Shown here in pieces: positions 47,476 to 58,989 of a DNA stretch of 64,000 nt. The stretch covers positions 1 to 64,000 of the forward strand of contig JALDNG010000026.1 of the NCBI GenBank assembly GCA_024349245.1. Direction: 5' to 3'. Below the pieces are notes generated by a model, which saw only the letters and a list, made by a program, of their open reading frames with translations, was not told where the DNA came from and did not search any database. Position 1 is the stretch's first letter. Every line of letters begins with the position of its first letter. Made by a program: the position numbers and the translations under genes. Origin of the DNA: Neodontobutis hainanensis (lineage: Eukaryota > Chordata > Actinopteri > Gobiiformes > Odontobutidae).

Positions 47476-47683
47476 GTCGCGATGCCCATCACTGCCTCAT
47501 CCATGCACTGCCACATCCATGCACCCTCGTACACCTCCTATTTTGACATACTCACACCCCATTACTTTTTCTTTGTTAAAGTTAATGGTTCTTAGTTTAA
47601 TTAATAAAAACTTTTGATTGGCCAACCCTTGTTGTATGTGTCCCCTCATTCTTTGCCAGAGGCTATGAGCGCCGGCTGTGACA

Positions 47684-48126
47684 ATCTGGACTCAGTTTTT
47701 AAGGTGAAGAGGTTTTGTCTCTAATTCCAAGAGACTTTATCAATTCTGAGATCAACTGGTAAGATAGCTGAGCTTATATCTCTAGAGGAGGAGTTTCCCC
47801 TGAAACCAAACCTGACCAGGCTGCTCTAGTCTCATGGTCATTGGCCATGTAAGGAAAGTGTGACTCTGATGTAAGAGTCGTTAAGGCTCAAGAGTCGTGG
47901 CACTGCCCCATTCAGGTGTAAAGTGGTTAGTGTCTATCAGGTTTGGTTTCAGGAAACTCCTCCTCTAGAGATATAAGCTCAGCTATCTTACCAGTTGATC
48001 TCAGAATTGATAAAGTCTCTTGGAAATAGAGACGAAACGTCTTCACCTTGAAAACTGAGTCCAGATGCTTTTACTTAAACCTTTTTTTTCAAGATGTCCC
48101 GGATGACTGAGAACCTTCACAGACAG
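47684..48126. repeat. Penelope-like terminal palindrome (copy)
   Basis: Copy of 29963-30406. Confidence 0.8.
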
Positions 48127-49666
48127 TATGTATTGTACTTTTGTTTGCACAAGTGTTATTACAAAATACTTATTTTAATACATTAAAACCATGGTTTAGT
48201 TGTGTCATAGAACAGGAACAGGTTGTATATGGGTTTATTTAATTCTGCTTATGAATCTCTATTCTGCCTTTTTTGGCCCTTTAAATTATGATTTTTTTAT
48301 GAACGCTATTTCACACTTATTTTACCAAAAGAAGAAAGAAAAGGACCTTATAAATCATGAACAACGTATGTATACTGTTAAAATGAACAGTATACATACG
48401 TTGCTCATGACATATGTATACTGTTAAAAGGTATGTATACTGTTAAAATGAACTTTCTATCAAACATTTAACACCTACATCACAAGAGCAAATTCTGCTG
48501 CTTACCCCTCCCCCTCGATTTTCCCACGGCACTAGGAAGAAGAGCGCGAAAGCCCAGGAAGTAGTGACACCACCAAAATAAAAGCGTCTGTCCGAAAAAC
48601 AACCCAAAATAAACTTATACACAAACTGATAATCTACAAAAAACGGGATTTTCAGATAAAGGCCTACATACGCTTTTTTAAATTCTCTTATAGCTGGAAA
48701 CTATGTTTATGGCAGGAAGGATATAGATCATGCTTACAAAATCATGTGTTTATGCTTGATTATGCTCTTAAATTATGGGCAATGGCAAAAAGATACAGTT
48801 CTTAATGAGTCACAGATTATTTGAAAGAGCTATATCTAATAAATAATTTAAAACCAATAGTTGGAATTATTCTTAGACATTTGAAATAATGAACAAAGGC
48901 CTTTTTTAACATTTCTTTATTGTTTTTTATCTATAATGTCAAATAGAAATCCCACAATGGCTTTTTAGTGAAAACCATTAACCCAAATTGCATAAAGTAA
49001 CTACAGTACTTCAGCACTAGTTCTAATTACAGTTCAACACTGCTACTCCAGCTTTGTCTGCCGCCTCATGCCTCGCAGGTTAAGATCAGCTGTTAGTATG
49101 TTACCACCATCCCTTGCAGGCAGAAAGCCACAACAAGGTAGCTGCGTTAAGCATAAAAAAATAGCAAATACCGCCGTCTTGATCATCGCCATGCCTACGC
49201 CACCTCACAATATGGCACTATATCAAATTAAGTTAAAGTCATTTGCTGACAGCTTGGTCCGTCCCCTAATAAAAAAAGGAGTACTTGGCTTTGATTTTCA
49301 GTTTGTACTGTACTTTAACATAAAACCAATATGAATATGTAATAAATATAAATTCAAATATATGTTTATGAGTTTTAGGTGACATTTTGATTTCGCACAT
49401 GTATGGCATTGCAAATGGAAAGTTAACAATTACCAGAGCACTACAAAGAAAACAGGTACAATGAATCATACAGGAGTTGGACGCTTGCAATTGTTCAATT
49501 CTCACTTATTTTTATGTTAATATTTACTGAAATGCAGAATCAAATATAATAGACAATACACACACAAGGAGACAATTTTATACATTTCAAAGGCATAAGG
49601 CAATAACATTAAAGTGTAAGATAAAGTGCAGTTAAACTTCAAGCATCAGGAAAAAGGTGAACAGGC
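48127..49666. other. unassigned flank left of F3 (copy)
   Basis: Copy of 30407-31945, including the GTATGTATACTGTT hairpin at 48356-48409. No gene is recognised. Confidence 0.5.
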
Positions 49667-51132
49667 TTACAGGTGTGTTTCAGGACATATTTCCACACAG
49701 CTGTCAGTTACACGTATTCCGTACCATCCTGCCCAGAACTGTCGATCCATGCCTCCATGCATAAAGCGAATGTATCTCATTCCTGGACCATAGTTCTTGA
49801 ATACATGTGTCATCTGAAACAAAAAGATGATTCATTCTTGAGTATTATGGCTTTAAAACTAACTAATTTAAGCAAATAATGTTACGTCCCTTGTAAATCT
49901 ACCTGATTCCACTTCTGATCGTTCCACTGTTCAAAGTAAATAGTCTCGGGTTCAAATTTCTGGATAAGCTCTTTTTTCTTGTTTAGCAACTCCACTCTGA
50001 TTTTATACAAACATCCACAATCCCAGCGTGGTGCATACCTGGAATATCACAAACACACAAGCAATATTTTAGACAGCCTGGACCTTGTTTAGTTTATTTA
50101 ATTTAACCAAGTGATTTCTATACTTTCTCTAATAATACACAATTAAACAGTTTTCTCACCAATCTGATATTTTGATCAGAGGCTGGAAACGATCCATAAG
50201 TATTGGGTTGTAACCTTCTGATTCCAAATCAATCACTTGGGACTTCCAGCACATGCTGAAAATGTGTTTAAGCCACTACTTATCATTGTTGCATATATTT
50301 TAAAGCACACTATTGACAATGCACAAGATAAATTCTCACCCATAAGAGGTCACAAAGTTTTTCTTGACTGTTTCATTTGGATGTGGCTCCATAACGTCCT
50401 CTACTTTCCACTGATTACCTCCATTTTCCAAAATTTCCCAATCCTTAAATTTATCTGCAAAAACAAAAGACATTGTTACTGGTTGTCAATCCCACCAAAC
50501 ATAGTACTGTGTATTTATGGCTCCATACCTTCTGCTCTGGGATTCTTAAGGATATTTCTCCTCATTTTGCACAAAAAGTAACAAATCCTCCAATCTTTGG
50601 GATTTGTGGAGGCATCACGAGACCAGTAACCTTCTCTTCTACATCTTTCTCGCCACAAAAATTCACTGTCAGCCACTTCTTTCCATTGCTTGCACACTAA
50701 TCGACAAAGACAGACTACCTGATCAGAAGGTAGGTTAAGGAATATATTTTCCAGGATCTCCACAGGAACAGAGAAGGACTGAAAAAAGCAATTTTTGGAG
50801 AACAAAGTATTTAACTAAAACAAAAAGTAGGCCTTGTTTATTTTACATTTTCTTCAGAAGCTTAATGTATAAACTTGAAACACATGTGTTAAGGTATTGC
50901 ACCATGTTTCTCTTTAGAACCACAAAGTCCTAATCCATGATGACACTAACCTTAACAATGCCCAGTGCGCACTTAAGGGGATGGGACACTGAATTTGTAA
51001 GAACATGAATATAGCTACACTTTGGTCAGAAATCTTATCCGAAATGTTTTTATTACTTACAGATGCATATAAATTCGAGAATGATGTTAAAGAATCTTGA
51101 AATGAAGTTGATGAGCTCGGACCTGAACCCAT
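49667..51132 (-). CDS. F-box protein with FBA domain, copy F3
   Basis: Exons 51061-51132, 50529-50778, 50340-50454, 50160-50255, 49903-50038 and 49667-49813, all at the F1 lengths, with 271 aa and no break seen. The coding sequence appears identical to F1 where I compared it. Upstream, the native F1-type 5' flank with GCTAACGTTAGC is retained. Function as for F1; it may be a recent functional duplicate or an assembly duplicate. Confidence 0.85.
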
Positions 51133-52351
51133 CGTTTTTCTTTTCCGGCCTGTATCGAGCGAGACAAGTGTCATTTTATGTAATATCATACAAGGCAAAA
51201 AAGTCCTCTTCCTAGAACAGTTAGCTTTAACGTTAGCTGTTATGGAACTTACTTTTGGGATGTTGCAGTTTGTATTTGTTAACAGACATCGGTTAAAAGC
51301 TGTCCATTTGCAGCTAACGTTAGCTTGTCAGCGACAACATTCGTCGTTTAAACGTCTTCAATAAGAACTATTACCATGATCGTTATTTCTTTTAGTTTCC
51401 TTTTTACATTAAGCTTCTGGCTAGTGTAAACATACCTTCTCAAATTACATTTCCTTTTTCCGGTAACTTGATGTGACGTCTGCTTCTTCAAACCGGGGAG
51501 GTCCCACTGTGCTGCAAGAAAGGCTGAGACGTTAACTCCGCCCATTCAGGGCAGACCTCAACATTAAATGAAAAGAACTTGCTACTGTTTTTTTTCCTTC
51601 TGCTGTTTGTTTACCATTTTATGAATTATAGACATCCAGACAAATCGTATACTTGGATAATACTTGGATTTGCGAATTTACGTTGTTTAAATGTTTCACT
51701 CACACACAGGCTTTTCTGATGAGGCTTCCCACGTGATCGCTGTTGGCAGTCACACAACCCATTTTGTTTTCCCAAAGACACCTGTTTGTCTGGAGCCAAC
51801 TCTCTGTTTAAATATGTCACTTAAACATCGCCATTTTTTAAGTTTGGTCCGGTATTTAAAATCACCATTTGTTTATTTTTCTAGAAAGAGATTTTTATCA
51901 ATTGCCATAAATAATAATTTTGAAGGACACAGAGGACGAGCAAAAGCTACTTTTATAATTAGATTAAATCATGTCTTGAGAGAAAAAAAGATGCGTTCAT
52001 TTATTATATCCAATCACATAGGCACTGCAGTTTGTGTACAATACAGTACATAAAAGTCAATCATATATTACAAGCTATACCACAAACAAATGGATACCAA
52101 CGAGGCAAGAAATACCTGAAAAATAAGATGGTGTCCCTTGTTTTTGGTGCCATTACAAACTTTAGCAGGCATAAACACTGAACTGATAAATCCAGTTTGT
52201 GATGGCATTACTCCACTCTGTATAAATGACTAAAATAAAAATCACAAGGTAAATGCATTGTTTTTGTGTAACAAGGATTTAAATCCTAAAACAGAGGTCT
52301 ACCAAACTTCTGTCATAGACAGCAGACTTGTGTTGGTCAGCAGTGTAGTTC
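51133..52351. promoter_or_regulatory. 5' flank of F3 and presumed dnajc11 3' UTR (copy)
   Basis: Copy of 33417-34635 with the same palindrome and no additional gene. Confidence 0.5.
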
Positions 52352-52875
52352 TTATGTGTCTGCATCAATCCTGTGGGCTGCACAACGAAAACAAAAACAA
52401 ACAGGTCAGAAACACAATGAAGGTGACCTACATTGTTCTTATGTTTAACCTCAAGAGAGTTTACATTGTTTTGGTATCCTGAGTGGTTCTGTGTCTCCGG
52501 ACAGAACTTGATGCATGACTCCCCGGAACTGGTACAGCACCTTAAGGCTCTTCTCTTCCCCCACACAAGGATCATAGAAGCCAGGAAGTCCTGACTAAAA
52601 CACAACCCAATATCAACAACACACACTTTAAGGAGGTGTGAACCATTTTGTTGTATGCATCATCCTATGACAGGGGATAGCCCCAAACTGTAAAATGTTT
52701 AATTAGATGTTTAATAAACATCTTGTGCATACCTTTGAGGCTTCAGTTAGGATAAGTTTTGAGTCCTTAACCAGACACTGTAATGGCACAGTCACATCAA
52801 TGACCTTTGCCCTCTCATGTCTTTTACTATTGTCTGTCACAAACTTGCCATACCAGGCATTGAGGATGATGAGAC
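52352..52875 (-). pseudogene. dnajc11 3'-exon duplicate D2
   Basis: Exons 52733-52875 (143 bases), 52465-52594 (130) and 52352-52377 (26), the same as D1 and in frame, ending RIPKQ-SHRIDADT. No upstream exons are present. Orphan fragment. Confidence 0.88.
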
Positions 52876-54170
52876 CTGAAAGAGAACAAACATCAAAAGC
52901 CGTGACAATCCTTTCATTTTAATTTAATCAGTAGGCAGATCATTTAAGTGCATATTTCTTAACAGTGTACATGGTTTTTCCCAATTTTGCTTCAATTGTT
53001 CTTATTTTTGGGTCAGTTATTTCTGTTTGTGAGGCACAGATGTCTTGAATATGTATCGTTTCCAAAGAAAGGAATAAAGAATATGTTTGATGAGGCAATT
53101 CGGGCTGCCCTGGAGCCTCCTGAACCTAAGAGAAGGCATACATGTATCCTCTTCATACCACTACCCATATGGTTAACAATACTGAAGATATTTGTCACAA
53201 TGCACATTCCAGCAAGAGTGGAGACATAGATATGCCTCCTGACAACCCAAATACCTTTTATAATTTGGGGTTTGAATAACATTTTATAATGTGACTTAAT
53301 GTGTTAATCATTACTAATCATTACTAAACGTTAAATGACAAAAACATTTTATGCAGGATATTCTATTTTACAATAATTTATTTTTGTAAACACAAGTAAA
53401 CCTTTTTAAATGTAAATACCGCTTCAATTTTAACATTCATAAGTGGCTTCATTAGTTTGTAAATATCTTGTGAATAACCACTTATTAGTGAACACAATCT
53501 GATTATGCTGTGATCATTCAATGTATTCATATGGTTAACAAAAAACAAAAAAGGAGTACTTGCCTTTGATTTTCAGTTTGTACTGTTCTTTAACATAAAA
53601 CCAATATGAATATGCAACAAATATACATACATGTTTATGAGTTGTAGTTGACATTTTGATTTCGCACATGTATGGCATTACAAATGGAAGGTTAACAATT
53701 ACCAGAGCACAACAAAGAAAACAGGTACAATGAATCATACAGGAGTTGGACGCTTGCAATTGTTTAATTCTCCCTTATTTTTTATGTTAATATTTATGAA
53801 ATGCAGAATCAAATATAATTGACAATACACAGACAAGGAGACATGTTTTAAACATTTCAAAAGCATAAGGTAATAACATTAAAGCGTAAGGTAAAGTGCA
53901 GGTTTCAGGCATCACAGTGGTTAGCACCCCGTCTCACCAGCAAGAATGTCCTGGGTTCATTTCCCATCCAGGTCAGGACCATTCTGTGTGGAGTTTGCAT
54001 GTTCTCCTGTGTCTGCGTAGATTTTCTTTGGGTACTCGGTTTCCCCTACCACTAATAGTCCCTCCCTCACATGGGGTCAGGACATCCCTGAAAAGAGATT
54101 TGAAATCTCAGTGGGACTATCCTGGGTATTTAAAAGGTTGAAAAAGGCATCAGGAAAAAGGTGAACAGGC
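52876..54170. other. junction interval between D2 and F4
   Basis: Copy of 35162-36459. It holds dnajc11 intron remains, an unassigned ~500-base stretch, F-box 3' flank and the SINE. Confidence 0.55.
53915..54144 (+). mobile_element. V-SINE-type SINE (copy)
   Basis: Copy of 36202-36433 with the same AGGCATCA direct repeats (53907-53914, 54145-54152). Confidence 0.85.
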
Positions 54171-55654
54171 TTACAGGTGTGTTTCAGGACATATTTCCAC
54201 ACAGCTGTCAGTTACACGTATTCGCACCATCCTGCCCAGAACTGTCGATCCATGCCTCCATGCATAAAACGAATGTATCTCATTCCTGGACCATAGTTCT
54301 TGAATACATGTGTCATCTCAAACAAAAAGATGATTCATTCTTGAGTATTATGGCTTTAAAACTAACTCATTTATGGCAATAATGTCACATCCCTTTTATA
54401 TTTACCTGATTCCACTTCTGATCGTTCCACTGTTCAAAGTAAATAGTCTCGGGTTCAAATTTCTGGATAAGCTCTTTTTTCTTGTTTAGCAACTCCACTC
54501 TGATTTTATACAAACATCCACAATCCCAGCGTGGTGCATACCTGGAATATCACAAACACACAAGCAATATTTTAGACAGCCTGGACCTTGTTTAGTTTAT
54601 TTAATTTAACCAAGTGAAAATTTGTCAGATGCATTTCTTTACTTTGTGTTTGATAATACACAATTAAACAGTTTTCTCACCAATCTGATATTTTGATCAG
54701 AGGCTGGAAACGATCCATAAGTATTGGGTTGTAACCTTCTGATTCCAAATCAATCACTTGGGACTTCCAGCACATGCTGAAAATGTGTTTAAACCACTAC
54801 TTATCATTGTTGTATATATTTTAAAGCACACTATTGACAATGCACAAGATAAATTCTCACCCAAAAGAGGTCACAAAGTTTTTTTTGACTGTTTCATTTG
54901 GATGTGGCTCCATAACGTCCTCTACTTTCCACTGATTACCTCCATTTTCCAAAATTTTCCAATCCTTAAATTTATCTGCAAAAACAAAAGACATTGTTAC
55001 TGGTTGTCAATCCCACCAAACATAGTACTGTGTATTTATGGCTCCATACCTTCTGCTCTGGGATTCTTAAGGATATTTCTCCTCATTTTGCACAAAAAGT
55101 AACAAATCCTCCAATCTTTGGGATTTGTGGAGGCATCACGAGACCAGTAACCTTCTCTTCTACATCTTTCTCGCCACAAAAATTCACTGTCAGCCACTTC
55201 TTTCCATTGCTTGCACACTAATCGACAAAGACAGACTACCTGATCAGAAGGTAGGTTAAGGAATATATTTTCCAGGATCTCCACAGGAACAGAGAAGGAC
55301 TGAAAAAAGCAATTTTTGGAGAACAAAGTATTTAACTAAAACAAAAAAGTAGGCCTTGTTTATTTTACATTTTCTTCAGAAGCTTAATGTATAAACTTGA
55401 AACACATGTGTTAAGGTATTGCACCATGTTTCTGTTTAGAACCACAAAGTCCTAATCCATGATGACACTAACCTTAACAATGCCCAGTGCGCACTTAAGG
55501 GGATGGGACACTGAATTTGTAAGAACATGAATATAGCTACACTTTGGTCAGAAATCTTATCCGAAATGTTTTTATTACTTACAGATGCATATAAATTCGA
55601 GGATGATGTTAAAGAATCTTGAAATGAAGTTGATGAGCTCGGACCTGAACCCAT
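54171..55654 (-). pseudogene. F-box protein with FBA domain, copy F4, frameshifted at the end
   Basis: Exons 55583-55654, 55050-55299, 54861-54975, 54681-54776 and 54406-54541 match F2. The last exon (54171-54316) is 146 bases instead of 147. Near 54223 ATTCCGTACC of F2 is ATTCGCACC here. The protein would read ...FWAGW then CEYV and stop, losing the last FBA strand (YGIRVTDSCVEICPETHL). The change sits at a CpG-containing spot, and an assembly error is possible. It is the only F-box copy with both native 5' sequence and linkage to the complete dnajc11 gene. Confidence 0.8.
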
Positions 55655-56029
55655 CGTTTTTCTTTTCCGGCCTGTATCGAGCGAGACAAAGTGTCATTTT
55701 ATGTAATATCATACAAGGCAAAAAAGTCCTCTTCCTAGAACAGTTAGCTTTAACGTTAGCTGTTATGGAACTTACTTTTGGGATGTTGCAGTTTGTATTT
55801 GATAACAGACATCGGTTAAAAGCTGTCCATTTGCAGCTAACGTTAGCTTGTCAGCGACAACATTCGTAGTTTAAACGTCTTCAATAAGAACTATTACCAT
55901 GATCGTTATTTCTTTTAGTTTCCTTTTACATTAAGCTTCTGGCTAGTGTAAACATACCTTCTCAAATTACATTTCCTTTTTCCGGTAACTTGATGTGACG
56001 TCTGCTTCTTCAAACCGGGGAGGTCCCAC
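55655..56029. promoter_or_regulatory. 5' flank of F4
   Basis: Contains TTAACGTTAGC (near 55751) and GCTAACGTTAGC (about 55837-55848), as at F1. It ends at the target site GGTCCCAC of the next transposon. Confidence 0.5.
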
Positions 56030-58142
56030 CATAGACATACATAAGAAAGGCTAGATGTCTCGTCCGCGCTGTTGGCCAATGGAGGTCGACGTCCGCAACT
56101 GGCGGCCATCTTGTCACAGGCAGCTTGCTCACTCGTAACATTGTGTTTTAATGGTGCATGTACTTTTTAAATAACCATAACTTGCTAAATTTTCTACCGA
56201 TTTTTAAACAGTTTAGTTTGTTATAAACGTCAAAGATATACTTATGACACTGCATACTTATGAATAATTATAACCATGGACTTCCATATGAAAATAACAT
56301 TGAACAGAACATAGAGATGCAATGAATATACACACGCCCAAGGAATGAATGAATATATATATATATATATATACATACATATATACACACACACACACAC
56401 ACACTTTTATAATGTTATTATAATAAGATAATTTGAATTATTACGTTTATTTTAACTTCTTGAGGATTGGGCCATTTACTAGGCTTTTCCCCTTGACATT
56501 GCACTGCGCCTACTTCAGAGATCACTGTTCCCAGCTATTTTTGCCTACCATCAAATGCCTGACCTCTTTAGAAAACTGAGACCCTGTAGTTTCTTAGGAA
56601 ACAATCAGAATAATTATGTGAAGTACTTGCACAGAGTTATAGAGGCTAGAATATTGTTTTTTCTTTCTGCTGGATAACAAGCATCTCAACTGACCACATT
56701 TCAGCTTCTAGGTCTCTTGATATGACTGTAGAAACACAACTGAGCCCAAGCACCAGGTCTTGTAAAGCTGTGTACAAAAGCAGATCCATATAGAATGAAA
56801 TATGAGTACTTTAGACCATTGATTTGCCAAGGTATGCTCATGCGTTTTGTAAAATGCCCTATCAAAACTCCCCATAGGACTTTTGGTTACCCAAAAGATA
56901 GACATACATAATAAAGGCTTACTGTGTGGTAACCTCTTGGTAACACTCTGAAGTTTCTTGTAGACTATTTGGATTGTATATCAGGGGTTCTGATATAGAA
57001 TTACTACACAAAATATGGAATAATTACACAAAAGTCTATTTATTCATTTGTTGCAGAGGACATATCTACAGCTGACAGGCTTGTAGAGGTGACAATGACA
57101 GCTGGGAGGGACTCCGTGTCATCCTGTGCTGTCACATTGCCTCTGCATGGTTTACCAACCCCACACCGGGCCATCAGCTTCCTGAAGATGTACTTGAACT
57201 GGCATTAGGGTTGTTATTCCAGCCACCTTAAAAAAAAAAAAAAAAAGATATATGGAGTATAGTACACAGATATTAAATACATGCTTTAAAAATGTTTTAT
57301 GCTTAAAAAAAAAAAAAAACTAGAACTGAACTAGCCACCCCTGAATGATCTTTCCGTATAAATTAAGTTGCATGACATTATCATACAGTTCAGACTGTAT
57401 CAGTGGTGATAAATTCGGCAAACAGATACAAATACAGGCATTTTTCTATATACTCAAAATGGTTTGTGACACTTCCAGGTACTGTGTATGTCTTAGGGTT
57501 AGGGTTATTGTGCATGTCTTCAGAAAACACATTTTACAAAAAATAAAAATAATAAGATGTTTTTAACAAACCAAACCGATTGGAAATCATGTGCAACTTA
57601 AGTTATATTGAAAAGAAAGAGCAATTCTGCCTCTCCCACTGATGTAAAATTGCTGGGTAGCAGCTAACCTGTAACTACTAACGTTAGGTCTCACTCAAAG
57701 CCAGCTAATAACTACAACCACATTCACAATGACTGTAATTTAGATAAAAAAAATAGTTGTCATAAAATCGTTATTGGTGTCAGTAAAACTATAACTGAAC
57801 AGCTCGATGGTGGTCTCAGCCTTGATAACTTGCACAAGTAACGTTAGCCGTGATACACAACTATGCTGCACGATTAAGTCGTCTTCAAAAGAAAAGCTGC
57901 AATTTCAACATGTTCACACATCCAGAATTATAGCCACATTATTAACGTTTGTAAGAAATCAAACATTTTGTAAATCCGTCAAGATTTCAGCGAGATAAAA
58001 GTATTTATGTTCGTGCAGATCACTCACCTTACATCAGGTACCATGGAGTCCGATAGGAAGCTTGCCTGTTTCAAGATGGCCGCCGGTGATGCCGTCGGAG
58101 ACTGCGCCGTGAGACATCTAGCCTTTCTTATGTATGTCTATG
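56030..58142. mobile_element. 2.1-kb transposon with 32-bp perfect TIRs and 8-bp TSD
   Basis: The termini start CATAGACATACATAAGAAAG and are identical over 32 bases in inverted orientation (56030-56061, 58111-58142). They are flanked by GGTCCCAC on both sides (56022-56029, 58143-58150). The empty site is seen at 33784 and 51500. A second shared inverted block contains GGCGGCCATCTTG, which includes a YY1-like CCATCTT. The 8-bp duplication fits hAT or P superfamilies. I see no transposase; the interior is AT-rich with (AT)n(AC)n at 56345-56404. Probably non-autonomous. Confidence 0.9.
56345..56404. repeat. (AT)n / (AC)n microsatellite
   Basis: ATATAT then ACATACATATATACACACAC, inside the 2.1-kb transposon. 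Confidence 0.95.
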
Positions 58143-58989
58143 GGTCCCACTGTGCTGCAAGAAAGGCTGAGACGTTAACTCCGCCCATTCAGGGCAGACC
58201 TCAACATTAAATGAAAAGAACTTGCTACTGTTTTTTTCCTTCTGCTGTTTGTTTACCATTTTATGAATTATAGACACCCAGACAAATCGTATACTTGGAT
58301 AATACTTTGATTTGCGAATTTACGTTGTTTAAATGTTTCACTCACACACAGGCTTTTCTGATGAGGCTTCCCACGTGATCGCTGTTGGCAGTCACACAAC
58401 CCATTTTGTTTTCCCAAAGACACCTGTTTGTCTGGAGCCAACTCTCTGTTTAAATATGTCACTTAAACATCGCCATTTTTAAGTTTGGTCCGGTATTTAA
58501 AATCACCATTTGTTTATTTTTCTAGAAAGAGATTTTTATCAATTGCCATAAATTATAATTTGAAGGACACAGAGGAGCAAAAGCTACTTTTATAATTAGA
58601 TTAAATCATGTCTTGAGAGGAAAAAAGATGCTTCATTTATTATATTCAATCACATAGGCACTGCAGTTTGTGTACAATACAGTACATAAAAGTCAATCAT
58701 ATATTACAAGCTATACCACAAACAAATGGATACCAACTAGGCAAGAAATACCTGAAAAATAAGATGGTGTCCCTTGTTTTTGGTGCCATATTACAAACTT
58801 TAGCAGGCATAAACACTGAACTGATAAATCCAGTTTGTGATGGCATTACTCCACTCTGTATAAATGACTAAAATAAAAATCACAAGGTAAATGCATTGTT
58901 TTTGTGTAACAAGGATTTAAATCCTAAAACAGAGGTCTACCAAACTTCTGTCATAGACAGCAGACTTGTGTTGGTCAGCAGTGTAGTTC
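58143..58989 (-). other. dnajc11 3' UTR and flank
   Basis: Lies downstream (minus strand) of the dnajc11 stop at 58990. It matches the D1 and D2 flanks with several small indels. No separate gene is visible. Confidence 0.5.

Larger units (their letters stand above)
40534..47683 (+). mobile_element. LTR retrotransposon relict, tandem two-unit composite
   Basis: Left end TGTCATGG (40534), right end CTGTGACA (47683), and the same ATTT/ATCT target duplication as copy 1. It has two internal units (to about 44150 and 44150-47520) separated by only the ~100-bp ACACCTCCTATTTTGACATA segment. That is the product expected from recombination between the two end segments of neighbouring copies. Both units share the same large deletion of reverse transcriptase to integrase core as copy 1. 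Confidence 0.85.
38054..55763. repeat. tandem duplication, unit 2 (17.7 kb)
   Basis: Second copy of 23698-38053, longer because the LTR relict has gained an extra ~3.4-kb internal unit. The left join reads ...TTAACGTTAGCTGTTAAGCT. F2 flank continues to TGTTA and element sequence begins at TAAGCTAACG, so only TA is shared. GCTAACGTTAGC lies right at the join (38057-38068). On the right, unit 2 continues into the normal F4 5' flank (TGTTATGGAAC). Confidence 0.92.
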
